A stretch of 64,000 nucleotides of DNA, from assembly GCF_000390185.1 (NCBI RefSeq), contig NZ_AQHR01000061.1:19447-83446 (forward strand). The letters run 5' to 3'. The notes under the pieces are model-generated. The model saw only the letters and a program-made list of their open reading frames with translations. It was not told where the DNA came from and ran no database searches. The translations under genes and the position numbers were made by a program. Positions 1 to 7,902 of this stretch are shown piece by piece. This DNA comes from Lunatimonas lonarensis (GTDB lineage: Bacteria; Bacteroidota; Bacteroidia; Cytophagales; Cyclobacteriaceae). Positions within the stretch are counted from its first letter, which is position 1. Each line of letters begins with the position of its first letter.

Positions 1-144
1 TCACACCATGCAGCATATCCACTGGAATTCCTAAATGAAGCACCGATGTTCAGTTTTAGCAAAGCGGGAAAGATCTGGACTTTCCTAAACCTACAGGACG
101 AAATGGCCTTCCTACGATTGGAAGTGCCAACCGACATGCCCTAA
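1..144 (+). CDS. C-terminal end of an unidentified protein (partial)
   Basis: Frame 1 is open from the first base to a TAA at 142-144 and gives the last 47 residues of a protein that begins outside the window. The tail mixes hydrophobic and charged residues and ends in VPTDMP. I do not recognise the family, and 47 residues are too few to assign one. The next gene, der, is convergent, and a strong hairpin at 139-171 covers the stop codon, which fits a real gene end. The alternative is chance openness of a 144-base frame. Confidence 0.5.
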   Translation, partial: SHHAAYPLEFLNEAPMFSFSKAGKIWTFLNLQDEMAFLRLEVPTDMP

Positions 145-171
145 AGTCATCGTTTACGGATGGCTTTAGGG
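139..171. repeat. Hairpin over a stop codon between convergent genes
   Basis: The arms 139-151 and 159-171 pair over 13 positions, one of them a T-G wobble, around a 7-base loop. The stem includes the TAA of the leftmost gene. Neither side has a T run, so it is not a standard intrinsic terminator. It could still block transcription from either direction or protect the mRNA 3' end. Confidence 0.5.
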
Positions 172-200
172 TATAGTAGGAGGATGCTTCCTTCAGGCAA

Positions 201-1514
201 TTACTTTTTCTTGTACACAATTTTTATGGGAACCCCCTGAAAATCGAAATTTTCCCGGATCCGGTTTTCCAGAAAACGGGTATAGGGCGACTTGATGTAC
301 TGGGGCAGGTTACAGAAAAACGCAAATACCGGGTTTTTGGTAGGCAGCTGCGTGATATACTTGATTTTGATATACTTCCCTTTGACGGCAGGAGGCGGAT
401 ATTTTTCGATCTCCGGCAGTATCAGCTCATTTAGCTTGGAGGTAGCTACCTTGCCGGTTTTGTTTTCAAACACTTCGTTTGCCAATTCAATTGCCTGGAA
501 AATCCGCTGCTTGGTGAGCGCTGAAATGAAGATAATGGGTATCCACTTGTTTTCCCCGAGTTTTTCCATCATCTCGTCTTTAAAGGCCTGCATGGTTTTA
601 TGGTCCTTTTCGATCAGGTCCCACTTGTTTACCATGATCATGATTCCCTTGTTGTTTTTGATGGCCAGGGAAATCAGATTGACATCCTGCGCCTCCAGCC
701 CCCTGGTCGCGTCTACCATGATGACCACCACATCGGAATCCTCCAAGGTTCGCAGCGAACGCATCACGGAATAAAACTCGATATCTTCTTTTACTTTGGC
801 CTTCTTCCGGATACCTGCCGTGTCGGTAATGATGAAATCCTTCCCGTACAGCTTGTACCGGGTATGGATGGCATCCCTGGTGGTTCCCGCTTCGTCGGTC
901 ACGATGGAGCGCTCGGTGCCCAGCAGCGCATTAAGAAACGAAGACTTGCCCACATTGGGACGCCCCAGCACTGCGATCTTTGGCACGCCAAAGTCGGGGT
1001 CCTCGTCGCCTGTATCGGCAAAGTTGCGGACGACCTCGTCCAGCAGATCTCCAATTCCACTGCCATTTACTGCCGCAATGGGAAACACCTGCTCATGGCC
1101 TACCCCAAGGGCATAGAATTCGTTGGCCATTAACAGCTTGTCCATGTCGTCTGCTTTGTTGGCCACCAGGTAGACGGGCTTTTTGCTTCCCCGCAGTTCG
1201 TCCGCAAACTCCTTGTCCAAATCGGTAAGCCCATCCAGGCAGTCGACCACAAATAGGATGACTGACGCCTCATCAATCGCCAGCTTTACCTGTTTGCGTA
1301 TCTCCCTCTCAAAAATATCGTCCGATCCGGTAACGTATCCGCCGGTATCGATTACGGAAAAGAACTTTCCGCCCCACTGGGCATGCCCGTAATGCCTGTC
1401 TCGAGTGACACCACTAAGGTTGTCCTCGATGGCTTTACGTTCCTCTACCAATCTATTGAAAAAAGTAGATTTCCCTACATTGGGTCTACCTACTATTGCC
1501 ACTATATTTGCCAT
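201..1514 (-). CDS. der: Ribosome-assembly GTPase Der (EngA)
   Basis: Der is an essential GTPase with two G domains that acts in maturation of the 50S ribosomal subunit. The 437-residue product starts MANIVAIVGRPNVGKST, so the first P-loop is at the extreme N-terminus. A second P-loop, GRPNVGKSS, follows at about residue 184. Each domain has its switch motif (DTGG, DTAG) and its base-recognition motif (NKAD, NKWD). The C-terminal KH-like domain ends in a lysine-rich tail. Length and order are normal for the family. era lies 9 bp upstream on the same strand, so the two GTPase genes are probably co-transcribed from the promoter ahead of era. Confidence 0.97.
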   Translation of the reverse strand: MANIVAIVGRPNVGKSTFFNRLVEERKAIEDNLSGVTRDRHYGHAQWGGKFFSVIDTGGYVTGSDDIFEREIRKQVKLAIDEASVILFVVDCLDGLTDLDKEFADELRGSKKPVYLVANKADDMDKLLMANEFYALGVGHEQVFPIAAVNGSGIGDLLDEVVRNFADTGDEDPDFGVPKIAVLGRPNVGKSSFLNALLGTERSIVTDEAGTTRDAIHTRYKLYGKDFIITDTAGIRKKAKVKEDIEFYSVMRSLRTLEDSDVVVIMVDATRGLEAQDVNLISLAIKNNKGIMIMVNKWDLIEKDHKTMQAFKDEMMEKLGENKWIPIIFISALTKQRIFQAIELANEVFENKTGKVATSKLNELILPEIEKYPPPAVKGKYIKIKYITQLPTKNPVFAFFCNLPQYIKSPYTRFLENRIRENFDFQGVPIKIVYKKK

Positions 1515-1523
1515 TGTTGTATG

Positions 1524-2417
1524 CTATTGTTGGTCGTAACCAAATCGCTTTAATTTATTTTTGTTTTTCCGCCAGTCTTCCTCCACCTTCACGAAGGTTT
1601 CGAGAAACACCTTTTTGCCAAAAAAACGTTCCATTTCTTCCCTCGCCTGCGTGCCTACCCGTTTGAGTGCCTTGCCGCCTTCTCCGATCACGATCCCCTT
1701 TTGGCTGTTTCGCTCCACATAGATGACCGCCCGGATGCGGATGATCTTGCTTTCTTCCAGAAAATCCTCGATGGCCACTTCAGAACTATAGGGAATCTCC
1801 TTTTTGTAGTTTAGGAATATTTTCTCGCGGATAATCTCCGAGGCAAAAAACCGCTCTGGCCGAGTAGTCAGTTCATCCTTGTCGTAAAAGGGCTCGTGCA
1901 CAGGCAAACGATCCAGAATCTCCTGCAAAATACGCTCGGTGTTAAAGGACTCGGTCGCAGAAATGGGTATTACAGCGTCCGTTCTCAACCGCTGGGTCCA
2001 GTAGGCCGTGACCTCATCCAGCTGGTTTTCCTTGTTCAAGTCGATTTTGTTGACTACCAATAGCACCGGTATCCCGGAGTCGTTGATCTTTTCCAGTACG
2101 TCTTCTATTTCCGCGTCGGTTTCAAATAGATCGGTTACGAAAAGGATCACATCGGCATCCTCCAGCGACATGTGCACAAAGCTCATCATGTTTTTGTGCA
2201 GCTCGTACTTGGGCTTCAACATCCCAGGGGTATCGGAAAAAACGACCTGGTAGTGGTCGTCGTTGATGATGCCCATGATGCGGTGCCGGGTCGTCTGCGC
2301 CTTGGAGGAGATAATCGAAAGTCTTTCACCTATGAGCACGTTCATGAGCGTGGATTTGCCCACATTGGGCTTACCTATGATGTTGACAAAACCCGCTTTG
2401 TGTGTGTTTTCGGTCAT
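1524..2417 (-). CDS. era: GTPase Era, 16S rRNA-binding
   Basis: Era binds the 3' end of 16S rRNA and couples 30S assembly to growth. The 297-residue product has the P-loop GKPNVGKST near residue 16, the switch II motif SDTPGM, the NKID guanine-recognition motif, and a C-terminal KH domain with GIVIGEGGKALKRVG. All key residues are present and the length is typical. The ATG at 2417 lies about 17 bases after a TACCTTTG promoter element, so the leader is very short. der follows 9 bp downstream, giving an era-der operon. Confidence 0.97.
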   Translation of the reverse strand: MTENTHKAGFVNIIGKPNVGKSTLMNVLIGERLSIISSKAQTTRHRIMGIINDDHYQVVFSDTPGMLKPKYELHKNMMSFVHMSLEDADVILFVTDLFETDAEIEDVLEKINDSGIPVLLVVNKIDLNKENQLDEVTAYWTQRLRTDAVIPISATESFNTERILQEILDRLPVHEPFYDKDELTTRPERFFASEIIREKIFLNYKKEIPYSSEVAIEDFLEESKIIRIRAVIYVERNSQKGIVIGEGGKALKRVGTQAREEMERFFGKKVFLETFVKVEEDWRKNKNKLKRFGYDQQ

Positions 2418-2433
2418 GACAATAATTTTTTTG

Positions 2434-2441
2434 CAAAGGTA
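2434..2441 (-). promoter_or_regulatory. Bacteroidota -7 element of the era-der operon
   Basis: The minus strand reads TACCTTTG, matching the TAnnTTTG -7 consensus of Bacteroidota housekeeping sigma factors. A TTTTG lies about 23 bases further upstream and could be the -33 element. The expected start of transcription is only some 10 bases before the era ATG. Confidence 0.55.
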
Positions 2442-2635
2442 CTTGTTTTTTTCCGTGAAGCCGCAAAACCCCGATATTATACCAAAGAAAGTTTGGTTAA
2501 TTAGGCGAATATTTTTGGGCTATCGAAAAAAATACCCAAAAACATGCAAAAAACAAGACCCCTCCCAAACCCCTCACGATCAGCAAAAAGCAATACAAAC
2601 ACTCCCTTTGTTCCAAATATAATTCCAGCAGTCGC

Positions 2636-2666
2636 TTGCATTTAACCAAAATAACATCTACTTTTG
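2636..2666 (+). promoter_or_regulatory. Promoter of the tRNA-fMet unit
   Basis: TTG at 2636-2638 is followed after 20 bases by TACTTTTG at 2659-2666, a good match to the Bacteroidota -33/-7 pair. Transcription should start near 2672. It would run through the decayed tRNA-like copy before reaching the intact tRNA at 2839. No other gene lies between. Confidence 0.65.
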
Positions 2667-2737
2667 TACCACGATTTCAGTAAAACGTTACTGATGACAC
2701 CACACTAGAAAGGCGATAAATCGGATTAAAGACATAT

Positions 2738-2812
2738 CGCGGGATGGATCTGCCACGGCAGATCGTCGGGCTGATATCCGCCGCGGTGGACACTGGCTCG
2801 AGTCTAAAGGAA
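2738..2812 (+). pseudogene. Decayed tRNA-like copy of the fMet tRNA
   Basis: This stretch aligns along most of its length with the intact tRNA 100 bp downstream. Shared blocks are ATATCGCGGGATGGA, which includes leader bases, then TCGTCGGGCT and CTCGAGTCT of the T loop. The D arm is replaced by the perfect inverted repeat GATCTGCC-AC-GGCAGATC at 2747-2764. The anticodon stem does not close, the loop would read GAT rather than CAT, and no 3' acceptor strand matches the 5' GCGGGA. It cannot fold as a normal tRNA, so I call it a tRNA remnant. Confidence 0.65.
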
Positions 2813-2838
2813 GTGAAAATGTAAAGTGAAAGATATAT

Positions 2839-2911
<73 letters not shown>

Positions 2912-2918
2912 CTACGAA

Positions 2919-2945
2919 GGATACTGGAAACGGTATCCTTTTTTG
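2919..2945 (+). terminator. Intrinsic terminator of the tRNA-fMet unit
   Basis: GGATAC and GTATCC pair around an 8-base loop and are followed by TTTTTTG. The structure begins 8 bases after the tRNA 3' end and ends the transcript cleanly. Confidence 0.8.
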
Positions 2946-3118
2946 TTTTTTATCAATTCTCTGGAGGGCTCATATATTAGTCACAACACAGTGCACAAGC
3001 GCAATGGCGGATTTCTGAGATCAAAACTGTTAATACACCAAAAAAGTAGATGCAAGACAGAATATTCAATTTACCACCTCACTCGCCACTGAGATAACAC
3101 CTGTTCTGCGTAGGTTTT

Positions 3119-3694
3119 CTATTGGAAGTCAATGTCGATACCGTCATATTTTGCTATTAATTCCGGTAAAGTCATCGTTCCAATTTCTAATTCCTTGCAG
3201 ATTGTTGGTATCTTTTTGAATAATTTATTGTCGTTATTACTTTCTGTTTCTTCTGTTACTAAAACCACACGTTCACCTTTGGCTTTAAGGTTGAGAGATA
3301 AAATCACTTGCTTCATGTCTGCACTTTCAATGAAGCGTGTTTTCTCACTTTCAAATTCTACTTCTGTGAAATTTCTAGCCTTTTTGACGATTTGATTTAC
3401 AAAATTATTGTTCAAGAGATGGAAAAATTGTTTAGTATTTGGAACAAGTAAGCTGTCAGTTTTATAAGGGACTTTTGCAGCTTTCAAAAATGTCTTGTCA
3501 GTTAAGTATTGCAATTTTTTTAGAACAAGTCCTCTTGAATTATATGTGCATTCTTCAAAGACCTTGTCAATTATTATTATATCACCGCTCTCGATTTTTG
3601 ATTTAATAAATTCAAAGAGAACTCCTTTTTTGTCAAATGGTAAGTAGTAACGAACCAACGACAAGAGCGAATTTGTGTCGATTACTACTTTCAT
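3119..3694 (-). CDS. PIN-like DUF4411-type protein, putative toxin nuclease
   Basis: The 191-residue product starts MKVVIDTNSLLSLVRYY, the first acidic strand of a PIN domain. Further acidic positions follow at DKVFEEC (around 42-48) and in VTEETESND (around 152-160), where PIN nucleases hold metal. The layout matches DUF4411, a PIN-like family that I know as often paired with ImmA/IrrE peptidase genes. The ATG overlaps the stop of the upstream peptidase gene by 4 bp, so the two are translationally coupled. The inferred role is an RNA-cleaving toxin or defence effector. The DNA is strikingly AT-rich compared with its neighbours, which suggests recent transfer. Confidence 0.7.
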   Translation of the reverse strand: MKVVIDTNSLLSLVRYYLPFDKKGVLFEFIKSKIESGDIIIIDKVFEECTYNSRGLVLKKLQYLTDKTFLKAAKVPYKTDSLLVPNTKQFFHLLNNNFVNQIVKKARNFTEVEFESEKTRFIESADMKQVILSLNLKAKGERVVLVTEETESNNDNKLFKKIPTICKELEIGTMTLPELIAKYDGIDIDFQ

Positions 3695-4848
3695 TGCAAA
3701 TACTTCTCTAGTTTATCGGGTGAAATATTCAGAGTTTTACAAACATCGTATTCGTTTACTACTCCTTCATAAAAAGCTGTCTGAATGGTTGATATGAGCA
3801 ATGGCGAGTTAATAGGTTTGGGCGTTGACCCACCTTTTTGAATACCAAGTAATTTGTCAAGCTCTCTTTGTTTTTTCTCTTCTTCTTGACGCAGTCGGTA
3901 TTGCTCATCAAAGTCAGCTTTTATTGTGTTGTAGTTGTTTTGAGAAATTTTTCTCTCAAATAAAAGTTTAGTAAATAATGCAATTTGGCTTAGATGTGTC
4001 TGATTTGAAATACTTTCAATCAATTCAAAATAATAGTCATTCGTTCCGTCCGCTTTATCGATTTGTTCAAATGCTCTATTGTATTCACCTACTAAAAAAT
4101 AATATGCAAAGTCATTGCACCATCTTTCAATAGCTGAAAGTTTATTGTTTGCGAAGCTTGAAATATCAATTTCTTCAATTTCTTCTTCGTTAAGCAAATA
4201 GTGTCCTAATTCGTGAATCAGTGTGAAAATTTCTCTCCTGAAAGAAGATTGCTGTCTTTTTAGAACAATTACATTTGGGGCAAGAAAAAAGCCGTCAATA
4301 TTTGCTTTCTCTTTTTTATTCCAAGTTTCTACAAACTCGAAAACCAAAATATTTTTTTCAGCAAATTTTGAAATCAATGCACGTAAGAATTCCTTTGGGA
4401 TCGGATTAAAACCAGGATATAATTCTTTCCTGATTTTAACCGCAATAGCTTTAGGGTCGTCTTGTACAGAAAAGACTGGCAAAGGCCTGTCAATATTTAT
4501 CTCAGCTAATTTTGAAATAGCTGAAAGCGATATTTTAAACTCTTCAAATTGGTTTACAATCTTTTTAGCTCCAATATTAAGATCCGTCCCAAATTTGTTT
4601 TTCCTGAAGAAAATACTGGCATCTTTTGAAACCTCTGGTGATTTTGGGTCTAGATAGTAGTGTAGCCCTTTGTTAAACACCTTGTCTATTCTCTTTAAAT
4701 GATTGACATTTATCTCATCAGATAAAATATCATCTTTGGTTAGAGGTTTTGTAAGTCCTTCACTAATGACCAATAACAAATCTTCTGCTGTCATTTTGTA
4801 CAATGTCAGCAGGTATTTAAGTCTTGATATGTTTTGTTCTACTTTCAA
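3691..4848 (-). CDS. ImmA/IrrE-family metallopeptidase, putative antitoxin partner
   Basis: The 385-residue product has the zinc-peptidase motif HELGH at residues 212-216, followed by the acidic LNEEEIEEID run that supplies the usual third ligand region. The first 70 residues are helical and could be a degenerate DNA-binding part, although no clear helix-turn-helix is visible. ImmA/IrrE peptidases cleave repressors, and a fused or adjacent regulator is common. It overlaps the PIN-like gene by ATGA. A hand count of 4321-4380 gives 17 G/C of 60, against 33 of 60 in hsdM at 7321-7380. The pair looks like a toxin-antitoxin or defence module joined to the restriction locus. Confidence 0.75.
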   Translation of the reverse strand: MKVEQNISRLKYLLTLYKMTAEDLLLVISEGLTKPLTKDDILSDEINVNHLKRIDKVFNKGLHYYLDPKSPEVSKDASIFFRKNKFGTDLNIGAKKIVNQFEEFKISLSAISKLAEINIDRPLPVFSVQDDPKAIAVKIRKELYPGFNPIPKEFLRALISKFAEKNILVFEFVETWNKKEKANIDGFFLAPNVIVLKRQQSSFRREIFTLIHELGHYLLNEEEIEEIDISSFANNKLSAIERWCNDFAYYFLVGEYNRAFEQIDKADGTNDYYFELIESISNQTHLSQIALFTKLLFERKISQNNYNTIKADFDEQYRLRQEEEKKQRELDKLLGIQKGGSTPKPINSPLLISTIQTAFYEGVVNEYDVCKTLNISPDKLEKYLQ

Positions 4849-4976
4849 GAATTCCTTATTTGCTAGTTTGGCAAATTTACAATTTTAAACGTTCCTTTTC
4901 TTGATTTGGGTGTCTTTCTAAACTTACGCCTAATAGGTATTGCACAGCCACAAAGAGCTCCACCCGTTTTTAATTC

Positions 4977-6485
4977 TTAGCCCTCAAAAGCCTCCTTCAG
5001 CACCGCCTGCATCAGCATTTGGGCGTGCTGCTCGCTTTGACTGATTTCCTCCTCCAAGGCCCGACACTTTTTCATCAGGCTATCCACTTTCTCGACAATG
5101 GCTTTTTGTTCTTCTTCCTCAGGCAAGCCAATCAGAATATTATCCATCTTATTTTTAGGCAAACCTTCTCTGCCTGCCCCAGTTTGGGCCTTAATTATTT
5201 GTTTTTGGAAATAAGGTGAGCAAATCACCTTATGTATGAAATAACCAATGAATTCAAAAAAGGGACGAATGATAGCAACATGCTGGTTGATATTTCCTTC
5301 GTCAAAACTCTTTGGAACAATGCAACATCGGCCAATTGATCCGCCTGTAATATTCAAAAGCAAATCTTCGGGACGAACAATTGTACCATTCATTTTCTGA
5401 TGAATTTGTTCTGAAATGAAGGCTACATCCTCAAGCCTTAACCCATCATCATACACATTTTGAGAGCGAATGAATTTAATGCCTTCATTTTGATAAATTG
5501 ATTTACCCCCGCTTGGGGTACTTCCTGAGCCTGTCTTTGAGCAAATCTCCCCCAATCTACACCACTCCCATCCTTCCGGCAGTTCAAAAGGCTTTTCGGA
5601 ATCGGTAATGGGAGGTAATGGCTTTTCTTTCTTGATCTTTTTCTCCTTGATCAATCGTGCTTTTTCTGCTTGGATGCGCTTGAGCAGTTCGCTGGCTGGT
5701 TCCAAGGGCGGTTGCTGTGCCTGTCGAAGATCCCGCCAATCCTCGGTCAATTTACCCTGAATGGCTTCTTGAAGGATGGACTGCTTGAGTTGGGATACTA
5801 CTTCCTTTTGAGATTCAATCAAGGAAATGAGCTCAATGCTTGATTCATATTCCTTAATTGCCTTATCAATTCTGAGAGCGAGTTCTTCATATCCATAAAC
5901 TTTATCGCCCTTGGACAATTGGACAATATCTGATTGTTCATCTGGAGAACAGACTGGCAATAGAAGGTCTTTCAGCTTATTTGCATTTACACTCGGTCGA
6001 AACTCTCCCTCATTCAAAGAAACAATCTGTGACCAATACGAATAGCTGTTGAGAAATACCTCCAAAAAATCAGGAAGCGAATTTTGGTTAGCTCTGATCC
6101 TAATCAAGTAACCAGCATAAATAGCACCTTCAGGAGCACTCTCAATTTTAAAACTCTTCCCTGTTGTCCCTCCAGTTCTCGCAATCAAGATATCATCCTT
6201 GAACAAAAGGTAGGTGTCCTCATCTTGGCAATCGCAAAAGGGGACTGTTTCCCAGTCCACTTTTCCATCTGTGATATCGCTTATCCTTAGAAATTTATTC
6301 TTACCTGACTGGAGTGCCGAGGCATTATAACCATATTGAGTTCCCTCTATCAAATTGCCTAGTGGAATGGTTTGATCGTTCCTTTCAAAAAAATGAGATA
6401 AGATTACAGTATTCCGAATCTGCCTTCTGATTTCATCCTGATCCTTTAGAAAGGTCAGGGGTACAAATTTAAAACTCAAACTCAT
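4977..6485 (-). CDS. hsdS: Type I restriction-modification specificity subunit HsdS
   Basis: HsdS sets the DNA sequence recognised by the HsdR2M2S complex. The 502-residue product has two target-recognition domains, roughly residues 30-200 and 300-470. Each is followed by a helical spacer: LKQSILQEAIQGKLTEDWR after the first and MQAVLKEAFEG at the C-terminus. TRD signatures such as GNLIEGTQYGYNAS and GGTTGKSFKI are visible. The ATG overlaps the hsdM stop codon by 4 bp. The two TRDs are dissimilar, so the target should be an asymmetric bipartite site that cannot be read from sequence alone. Confidence 0.93.
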   Translation of the reverse strand: MSLSFKFVPLTFLKDQDEIRRQIRNTVILSHFFERNDQTIPLGNLIEGTQYGYNASALQSGKNKFLRISDITDGKVDWETVPFCDCQDEDTYLLFKDDILIARTGGTTGKSFKIESAPEGAIYAGYLIRIRANQNSLPDFLEVFLNSYSYWSQIVSLNEGEFRPSVNANKLKDLLLPVCSPDEQSDIVQLSKGDKVYGYEELALRIDKAIKEYESSIELISLIESQKEVVSQLKQSILQEAIQGKLTEDWRDLRQAQQPPLEPASELLKRIQAEKARLIKEKKIKKEKPLPPITDSEKPFELPEGWEWCRLGEICSKTGSGSTPSGGKSIYQNEGIKFIRSQNVYDDGLRLEDVAFISEQIHQKMNGTIVRPEDLLLNITGGSIGRCCIVPKSFDEGNINQHVAIIRPFFEFIGYFIHKVICSPYFQKQIIKAQTGAGREGLPKNKMDNILIGLPEEEEQKAIVEKVDSLMKKCRALEEEISQSEQHAQMLMQAVLKEAFEG

Positions 6486-7900
6486 GAGCCTAACTCAGTT
6501 AATAATTCTGCTATCCTATTTTGGCTTTTTTTCAATTTCCCAATAAGATCCTGCTTGGAATAAGTGGCTTCTTCCTCTTTTTTGAATGGATTTTTTAAAT
6601 CCAAATCGAATCCTTTCAAGTCCTCAACGTTCACCTTCCAGGCCACTTCGTTTTCCACCCGATTATCCCACCACTCAATCAGGGGTTGGAATTCCTCAAA
6701 CTGAATCGGCTTGAGTTTGGAATAGCTTTTTTGTCCCTCGGGCAGGCGGTGCTCGTAGTACCAGATTTCTTTGGTCGGGCTGCCTTTTTCGAAAAAGAGC
6801 AGGTTGGTACTCACCGTGGCCGGGAAAAAAGTACTCTGCGGCAGGCGGATGATGGTATGCAGGTTGGCATCGGTCAGGAGCTTTTCCCGGATACGGGCCT
6901 TCACTCCCTCACCCGTGATCGAGCCATCCGGCAAGACGATGGCGCAGCGCCCAACTGGCTTGAGCAGTTGCAGCATCAGAATCACAAAGAGGTCGGCAGA
7001 TTCCTTGCAGCGGAAGGAAGCCGGAAAGTTGGTCTCCACTCCATCGGCGATACTGGCCCCGAAAGGTGGATTGGCCAGAATCACATCCACTTCATCTTTT
7101 CGGGAAATGCTGTTGTATTCCTTTTTGAGGCTGTCGATGTAGTGGTAGTCGGGCACGTCCATCTCGTGCAGGATGAGATTGGTGAGACCAAGCACATAGG
7201 CTACAGGCTTGAGTTCCCAGCCGGTGATGCTGTTTTGGAGGACTTGCTCGTCCTCTAGGGTCTTCACATAATGATCCCGTACATGGTCGATGGCTGCGGT
7301 AAGGAATCCCCCCGTACCGGCAGCCGGATCGAGGACCTTTTCGCCCAGTTTGGGATTGGTCATTTGCGTCATGAGTTGGGTCACTGCACGGGGCGTGTAG
7401 TATTCCCCCTTGTTGCCCGCATCCCGGAGTTCTTGCAGGATGCTTTCGTAGATGTTACCGAAGATGTGTTTGTCCTCGGAGTTGTTGAAGTCGATCTCGT
7501 TGAGCTTGTTGATGACCTTGCGCATCTCATAGCCCGACTTCATGTAGTTATTGGACCCGTCAAAGACCTCCTTGACGATCGCCGCACGTTTGGGTTGGAC
7601 TGCATTGCTCAGGTTTCTCAGGCTTACAAAAAGTCCCGTGGATGGGTGATCGATGAAATTCAGGAGTTCGTCCCCGGTGATTCCTTCGGGATTTGCAGCC
7701 CAATTTCTCCATTGAAACTGTGGAGGGATGACAGAGACATATTTGTCCCTGATGACTTCAAGTTCCTGATCTTTGTCATCCATGATTTTTAGAAAGAGCA
7801 TCCACCCGAGTTGTTCGAGTCGCTGTGCATCGCCGGAGATACCCCGGTCCTGACGCATGATATTCCGTATGCTGTTGACGACAGCACCTACATTGGCCAT
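6482..7900 (-). CDS. hsdM: Type I DNA adenine methyltransferase subunit HsdM
   Basis: HsdM transfers methyl from S-adenosylmethionine to N6 of adenine in the HsdS target. The 472-residue product has the helical HsdM N-terminal domain (1-130), the SAM motif DPAAGTGGF at 191-199 and the catalytic NPPF at 277-280. All key residues are intact, so protection of the host genome is expected to work. It starts 2 bp after the stop of the DUF1016 nuclease gene and overlaps hsdS, so the four genes form one transcript. Confidence 0.96.
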   Translation of the reverse strand: MANVGAVVNSIRNIMRQDRGISGDAQRLEQLGWMLFLKIMDDKDQELEVIRDKYVSVIPPQFQWRNWAANPEGITGDELLNFIDHPSTGLFVSLRNLSNAVQPKRAAIVKEVFDGSNNYMKSGYEMRKVINKLNEIDFNNSEDKHIFGNIYESILQELRDAGNKGEYYTPRAVTQLMTQMTNPKLGEKVLDPAAGTGGFLTAAIDHVRDHYVKTLEDEQVLQNSITGWELKPVAYVLGLTNLILHEMDVPDYHYIDSLKKEYNSISRKDEVDVILANPPFGASIADGVETNFPASFRCKESADLFVILMLQLLKPVGRCAIVLPDGSITGEGVKARIREKLLTDANLHTIIRLPQSTFFPATVSTNLLFFEKGSPTKEIWYYEHRLPEGQKSYSKLKPIQFEEFQPLIEWWDNRVENEVAWKVNVEDLKGFDLDLKNPFKKEEEATYSKQDLIGKLKKSQNRIAELLTELGS

Positions 7901-7902
7901 AA

